From CAWJNF01 sp963844235 (lineage in GTDB: Bacteria > Actinomycetota > Thermoleophilia > Gaiellales > Gaiellaceae): DNA of 64,000 nucleotides. The notes beneath the pieces were generated by a model. That model did no database searches, was not told where the DNA came from, and worked only from the letters and a program-made list of their open reading frames with translations. Made by a program: the position numbers and the translations under genes. The stretch's first letter is position 1. Every line of letters begins with the position of its first letter. Below, one piece after another: positions 60,262 to 64,000 of this stretch. Location of the stretch: positions 310,001-374,000 of the forward strand of contig CAWJNF010000005.1 of NCBI GenBank assembly GCA_963844235.1, written 5' to 3'.

Positions 60262-61080
60262 TCAGCCTCCTCCTTCGCTGGTGCCGCCAGAGACCAGGTT
60301 CGCCGCGTTGCCGGAGCGCTCGAGCGTTCTGAGCACGAGCTCGGCGCGACGTACCTTCTCCCGAATACTGCGTTCCGCTCCGGGCTCGAGATGCATCCCG
60401 TAGGGGTAGAGCGGCTGCGCGTTGCGCAGCCCGATCTTCAACGAGAGCGGCGTCAGCTCCTCGACGAAGCGATGCACGTCCCGGTAGCGCATGCCGCCTC
60501 CCATCGTCAGCGGCGACTCGACGTAGATGTCGATCGACGTGGCCGAGGTCAGGCGCTGCCGCATGGCGAGCAGGTCGTCGAGGGTCGCCGTGGACGGCAC
60601 GTTGATGCTCGTGGCACCGAGGCGTTCGTAGAGCGCGGCCGTCGCGGCGTTGTGCGGCGCGATGGCGGCCGCCGTCTTGAGGCCGAGCCGACCGAGCTCG
60701 TCGTTCTGGCGAAGCTCGCCGGCCTTCGCGAGCAGGCCGAGATCGGCGATCAGCACGCCGTCGACGGCTGCCTCGGCTGCCTGTCGGAGCTCGGCGACGG
60801 CGTCGGCGAAAGCGCCCTCGCCCCGAAGCTGCTCACCCGCCTCCGCATCCGGGAGGGGCTCCCAGGAGTTCCGCGAGGACACGTAGACATAGAGCTCGGC
60901 GTCGTGGGCGTGCGTGAGCTCGAGCAGCTCGCCGAGCTCCGCTGGGGTCAGCATGCGCAGGCCGCTGCCCATGGAGAGCCGCCCGATCGTCACGCCGCGC
61001 CGGTCGGCCTCGTCGAACGCCGCCCGAGCCAGGTCCGGGTGCTCGACCGAAGGGATCTCGAACCACCACGAGCGGCTCAC
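60262..61080 (-). CDS. U32-like (collagenase-like) family protein
   Basis: 272 residues from GTG 61080, overlapping the upstream stop by GTGA. AELYVYVSSRNSWEPLPDAE, AVDGVLIADLGLLAKAGEL, then TAAAIAPHNAATAALYERLG and TSINVPSTATLDDLLAM, and a final MGGGMRYRDVHRFVEEL follow the beta/alpha plan of U32 peptidase-family proteins (IxADxGL, then N..sa..l..lG...). Classical U32 members modify rRNA, tRNA or ubiquinone rather than cleave peptides, and this short form lacks the usual Cys cluster, so its chemistry is open. Confidence 0.65.
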   Translation of the reverse strand: MSRSWWFEIPSVEHPDLARAAFDEADRRGVTIGRLSMGSGLRMLTPAELGELLELTHAHDAELYVYVSSRNSWEPLPDAEAGEQLRGEGAFADAVAELRQAAEAAVDGVLIADLGLLAKAGELRQNDELGRLGLKTAAAIAPHNAATAALYERLGATSINVPSTATLDDLLAMRQRLTSATSIDIYVESPLTMGGGMRYRDVHRFVEELTPLSLKIGLRNAQPLYPYGMHLEPGAERSIREKVRRAELVLRTLERSGNAANLVSGGTSEGGG

Positions 61081-62300
61081 GCGCGGGCTCCACGCACCAG
61101 GTCGACCGCCCGCCCGACGAGCGCAGGCGTTTCCGGCGGCATCAGCGACTGCATGTAGAGGGTCACCTGGTCGACCCCGAGCTCCTCGAGCAGCCCGAAC
61201 CTCCGCGCGAGCTCGTCGTCCGAGCCGCAGTCCGGCGGAAACGGCCGGAGGCACACCCGAGGAGCGCGGTCGATTGCGGCCGCGCATGACTCCACCTCTG
61301 CCCTCATCCGTTCGTTGTCGGCGAAGTACAGGAGCAACAGGTACTCGTCCGTGAGCTCGGCGACGGTCCGCCGGTCGGCGCCGAACTCCCACTGGCGCTC
61401 GGCCGAGAGGGGGCCGGTCATCGTCCCCGAGAAGAAGCTTTCCCAGCTCGCGACGTCGTCCTCGAACTCGAGCCGAAGCCCGTGCTTGCGCGCCTCCTCC
61501 GATGCAGCCTCGAGCAGGCGCTCCACGGCGACCTCGCGGCTTCGCAGCAGCGGGCCGGCATCGCTCCCGACGACTTCGGCGAGGGCCTCGGGCGTCAGAG
61601 GCAGCGCAGGGCCGTCGCCGGCAACCCGCCGGTCGAGGTGTGCAGCCATCGCCTGCGCGGCCCGGTCGCCGCTTCCGCCGCACTCGTCGACGAGGCGCTT
61701 GCTGTGCTCGGACACGCAGACGCCGATCAGCCAGCGGTCGAGGGGGCCGAGCTCGATGCCGAGGACGACCTCCTGCGGGTGGTACGAGTAGATCAGGTGG
61801 TAGACCGCCTCGAGCTGGAGCTCCTGGAAGTAGCCGGAGCGCCCGGCCGCCCGCACGAGCCCGACGACATAGGCGCGGGTCGCCGGATGTGACGGCGAGA
61901 GCCACGTGCAGTCGGGAGAGCCGAGCGCGGTCTGGATCGCGACGTCCGGGTGCCGGGTGGCCAGAGCGCGGTTGTTGAGCACCACGGTCCAGCCGTCGAC
62001 GGAAAGGCTGCGGGCGCGGCATGCTTCGACCAGCTGCTCGAGCACTCCGGCCGAGCGCTCGCTGAATATCGGGACGACCGGCCCGTCGAAAGAGTCGCTC
62101 GCGCCCTGGTCGAGAAAGCAGCGGTCGCCCTCGAGGTCGAGCAGCCGCCGGCGCGGGTTCGCCGGTGAGAAGATCCGGACGGGGTGGTACGCGAGGGTCG
62201 GTCTCAGACGCTCGACGCCGACGCTCGCCCACCGCTCGACGAAATGCTCCAGGCCGTAGTCGGGTACTTCCTCGACGTAGCAGTCGAGCGCGAGGCGCAA
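61077..62300 (-). CDS. Unknown protein, possible TIM-barrel hydrolase
   Basis: 407 residues. MRLALDCYVEEVPDYGLEHF, VVPIFSERSAGVLEQLVEAC, WTVVLNNRALATRHPDVAIQ, LGSPDCTWLSPSHPATRAYV, YFQELQLEAVYHLIYSYHPQ, and a late LEELGVDQVTLYMQSLMPP strand suggest a (beta/alpha)8 barrel similar to glycoside-hydrolase-like proteins. The ...QLEAVYH stretch could hold a catalytic Glu. No family is recognised with confidence. It is the first gene of the main operon block after the operator-like palindrome and is coupled to the U32-like gene. Confidence 0.65.
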   Translation of the reverse strand: MRLALDCYVEEVPDYGLEHFVERWASVGVERLRPTLAYHPVRIFSPANPRRRLLDLEGDRCFLDQGASDSFDGPVVPIFSERSAGVLEQLVEACRARSLSVDGWTVVLNNRALATRHPDVAIQTALGSPDCTWLSPSHPATRAYVVGLVRAAGRSGYFQELQLEAVYHLIYSYHPQEVVLGIELGPLDRWLIGVCVSEHSKRLVDECGGSGDRAAQAMAAHLDRRVAGDGPALPLTPEALAEVVGSDAGPLLRSREVAVERLLEAASEEARKHGLRLEFEDDVASWESFFSGTMTGPLSAERQWEFGADRRTVAELTDEYLLLLYFADNERMRAEVESCAAAIDRAPRVCLRPFPPDCGSDDELARRFGLLEELGVDQVTLYMQSLMPPETPALVGRAVDLVRGARA

Positions 62301-62319
62301 TCGCCCTCCTCAGCGACCA

Positions 62320-62338
62320 TTGTTCATAGAACGAACAA
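62320..62338. promoter_or_regulatory. IclR-type operator-like palindrome upstream of the catabolic operon
   Basis: TTGTTC-N7-GAACAA, a perfect inverted repeat, lies 20 bp before the ATG at 62300 in a 93-bp spacer. GTTC/GAAC half-sites are common for IclR-family regulators of catabolic genes. No such regulator is encoded within the window. Confidence 0.55.
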
Positions 62339-62393
62339 AATGTGCGAAGACACTACCACGCCGCCGGCGGGTGGTCAAAGGCAGCCGCGGGCC

Positions 62394-63422
62394 TTACGGG
62401 TCACGGTGGTCGACGATGCTCCCATGGAGGCCGCCGTAGATCCGGTCCCTGACGCCCGCGCTGGCGAGGAATTCGTGCGGGTATCCGAGGTCGATCGCGC
62501 TCGCCCTATCGAGGACGACGAGCTGCTCGTCCGTGAGCTCGATCTCGCCTGCTCGGAGCGACTGCCGCAACTGGTCGGCATCTCTGGCGCCGACGACGGG
62601 AATCGTGACCGTCTCGCGCCGCATGAGCCAGGCGAGGGCGACTGCCGCAGCGTCGACCCCGAGCTCGCGGGCGACCTCCGCGACCCGGTCTGCGATGCGC
62701 TGGTTGCGCTCGGAGAGACGAGCGTCGTCCGCCTCGAGGCGCCGCGACCCTCCTGCCTCACGGTACTTGCCGGTCAGCACGCCGCCACCGAGCGGCGCCC
62801 ACGCCATGATCCCGAGATCCATGGTCCTCGCCATGGGGAGCAGCTCCCGCTCAGCGTCCCGCTGCACCAGGCTGTACTCGATCTGGAGGGCGACGAACCG
62901 GCTCAGTCCCCGCTCCTGCGCGAGGGTGTTCGCGCGAGCCACTGCCCACGCCGGCCAGTTGCACACTCCCGCGTAGAGGATCTTGCCGGCGCGCACCTGG
63001 TCGTCCAGCGCCTGGACGACCTCGTCCACGGGCGTGGTGGCATCCCAGGCGTGGACGAGGTAGACGTCGAGCCGGTCGAGGCGCAGCCGCTTCAGGCTGG
63101 CCTCGAGCGCTGCGACGAGGCTCTTGCGATGATTCCCGCTCGCGTTCGGGTCGCCGGGCCGGCGGGTGAGGCCGTACTTGCTCGCAACGACGAAGCGATC
63201 GCGCTCGCCAGCGATCAGGTCGCCCACGATCCGTTCGCTCGTGCCGTTCGTGTAGCGGTCCACCGTGTCGAGAAAGTTCCCTCCGGACTCGGCGTAGGCC
63301 TCGAACATACGGCGAGATTCCTCTGGAGAGGCGCCGAACCCCCAGTCCTCGCCGAACGTCATGGTGCCCAGAGCGAGCTCGGAGACCCGCAGCCCGCTGC
63401 TTCCGAGCAGGCGGTACCTCAT
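62394..63422 (-). CDS. Aldo/keto reductase
   Basis: 342 residues. LGTMTFGEDWGFG, the catalytic Asp/Tyr region NFLDTVDRYTNGTSE, Lys in VVASKYG, His in YLVHAWD, NADPH-binding VALAWLMRRETVTIPVVGARDADQL. Typical of the YakC/AKR11-13 group. Its ATG overlaps the stop of the upstream enolase-superfamily gene, and the operator-like palindrome follows its stop. Confidence 0.93.
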   Translation of the reverse strand: MRYRLLGSSGLRVSELALGTMTFGEDWGFGASPEESRRMFEAYAESGGNFLDTVDRYTNGTSERIVGDLIAGERDRFVVASKYGLTRRPGDPNASGNHRKSLVAALEASLKRLRLDRLDVYLVHAWDATTPVDEVVQALDDQVRAGKILYAGVCNWPAWAVARANTLAQERGLSRFVALQIEYSLVQRDAERELLPMARTMDLGIMAWAPLGGGVLTGKYREAGGSRRLEADDARLSERNQRIADRVAEVARELGVDAAAVALAWLMRRETVTIPVVGARDADQLRQSLRAGEIELTDEQLVVLDRASAIDLGYPHEFLASAGVRDRIYGGLHGSIVDHRDP

Positions 63423-64000
63423 ACGGCCATTGCCCGGCGCGGATCCCCTGCAGGCGCACGGAGGCTGCCGTCCGCCACGGACACGTCAGGGTGCGTCCAG
63501 CTCTCGTAGACGACCGGCGCAGGAATGTCGTGGCCGAGCCTGCTGCCCTCGGTCGAGGTGGGTAGCGTCGAGGCCACTCGCCAGAGCGCCGGCACGCCCG
63601 GCCCGAAGTGGAGGTTGCTGCCGACGACCACCGCGATGCCACGCTCGTCGGCGATCTCGGCCATCCGCCGGAGGGCGTCCTCGCTCCGGCACTTGCCCGG
63701 ATGAAGTGTCCATGCATCCCAGGGACCGGAGCGAAGCATGAGCGCGTCCTCATACCCCCAGATGGACTCGTCCGCGAGCCACAGCCAACCGTCCGCGGCC
63801 GGCAGGCCACGCTCCCGTACGACCGAGCGTGCGCACGGTTGCTCGACTCCCAGAATCCCTGTCTCCCGAAACAGCAATGCGTACGAGGGAAGCTCGTCGT
63901 ACGGAATCGCTTCGTTCGCATCGACGATCAGCGTTGCTCGTGGCACCGCGTCGCGGACCGCGCGCAGCCGCGCGTCGTCATCGGCGATCGTCCCGGAGAG
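63419..64000 (-). CDS. Enolase-superfamily protein, partial (N-terminus outside window)
   Basis: The last 190 or so residues. VDANEAIPYDEL, LGVEQPCAR, LADESIWGYEDALML and TLHPGKCRSEDALRRM, then VVVGSNLHFGPG. This aligns box by box with the protein at 50603-51607, so they are paralogues. The frame is open to the window edge; an internal ATG at 63946 is not the start. Confidence 0.88.
   Translation of the reverse strand, partial: LSGTIADDDARLRAVRDAVPRATLIVDANEAIPYDELPSYALLFRETGILGVEQPCARSVVRERGLPAADGWLWLADESIWGYEDALMLRSGPWDAWTLHPGKCRSEDALRRMAEIADERGIAVVVGSNLHFGPGVPALWRVASTLPTSTEGSRLGHDIPAPVVYESWTHPDVSVADGSLRAPAGDPRRAMAV

Noticed and set aside
60262..62232. 656-residue minus-strand ORF joining the U32-like and the 407-residue genes
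   Set aside because: Its first two thirds are the Arg/Pro-rich shadow of the 407-residue gene; the real start is GTG 61080.

Overview
The window looks like a chromosome segment from a high-GC actinobacterium, most likely of the class Thermoleophilia (Gaiellales or Solirubrobacterales). The evidence is a GTP-type PEP carboxykinase, frequent GTG/TTG starts, a succinate dehydrogenase with an SdhE (CCG-domain) subunit, and a dnaX/ybaB/recR/lysC/asd block. Lineage is inferred from gene content only. Several genes carry single-base frameshifts with otherwise intact reading (primase, hyuB, an alcohol dehydrogenase, a DUF11 surface protein). Either the assembly has residual indels or some of these are real pseudogenes.

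Region 1 (1-20.7 kb) is mostly housekeeping: a partial ANT(6)-like nucleotidyltransferase; pckG; a broken repeat-containing surface protein ending in a very stable UACG-loop hairpin; sdhA, a lipoprotein, sdhB and sdhE; a metallophosphoesterase; small membrane and regulatory genes; a TPR-LuxR regulator; the coupled pair lysC-asd; recR; an ArsR-glyoxalase pair with an operator-like palindrome; ybaB, dnaX and the SRP RNA.

Region 2 (20.95-35.02 kb) is an integrated mobile element of about 14 kb. It begins at the 3' end of an intact tRNA-Val(CAC) gene and ends at a perfect 27-bp copy of that tRNA end. A tyrosine integrase lies just inside the right end, preceded by small ORFs including an excisionase-like gene. 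A Prim-Pol/P-loop replication protein sits upstream, with helically phased TGACGGT iterons at its 3' end and GC-rich long repeats before it. The left half is low-density cargo: two cupins, a GFA protein, a methyltransferase with a TfoX-like partner, an alpha/beta hydrolase between divergent repeats, a candidate HEPN protein, and remnants of a flavoprotein and a transposase. Just outside the right att site lie small phage-like ORFs that look like an older element at the same tRNA.

Region 3 (36-42.5 kb) has recQ, a hydantoinase B fragment, a small secreted-type gene pair, a PAS-LuxR regulator, a broken zinc alcohol dehydrogenase and an amidohydrolase.

Region 4 (42.5-64 kb) is one long minus-strand catabolic cluster. 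From its promoter-proximal end: enolase-superfamily protein (partial), aldo/keto reductase, an IclR-type operator-like palindrome, an unknown protein, a U32-like protein, two Tat-type solute-binding lipoproteins, Opp/Dpp permeases and ATPases, Gfo/Idh/MocA oxidoreductase, a second enolase-superfamily protein, RidA, creatininase-family amidohydrolase, HyuA, HyuB, a zinc-ribbon protein, an Ldh2 dehydrogenase, a beta-lactamase-fold hydrolase and an SDR. Most junctions are 4-nt ATGA/GTGA overlaps, so this reads as one uptake-and-breakdown pathway for an amide- or lactam-like compound whose identity the sequence does not reveal.
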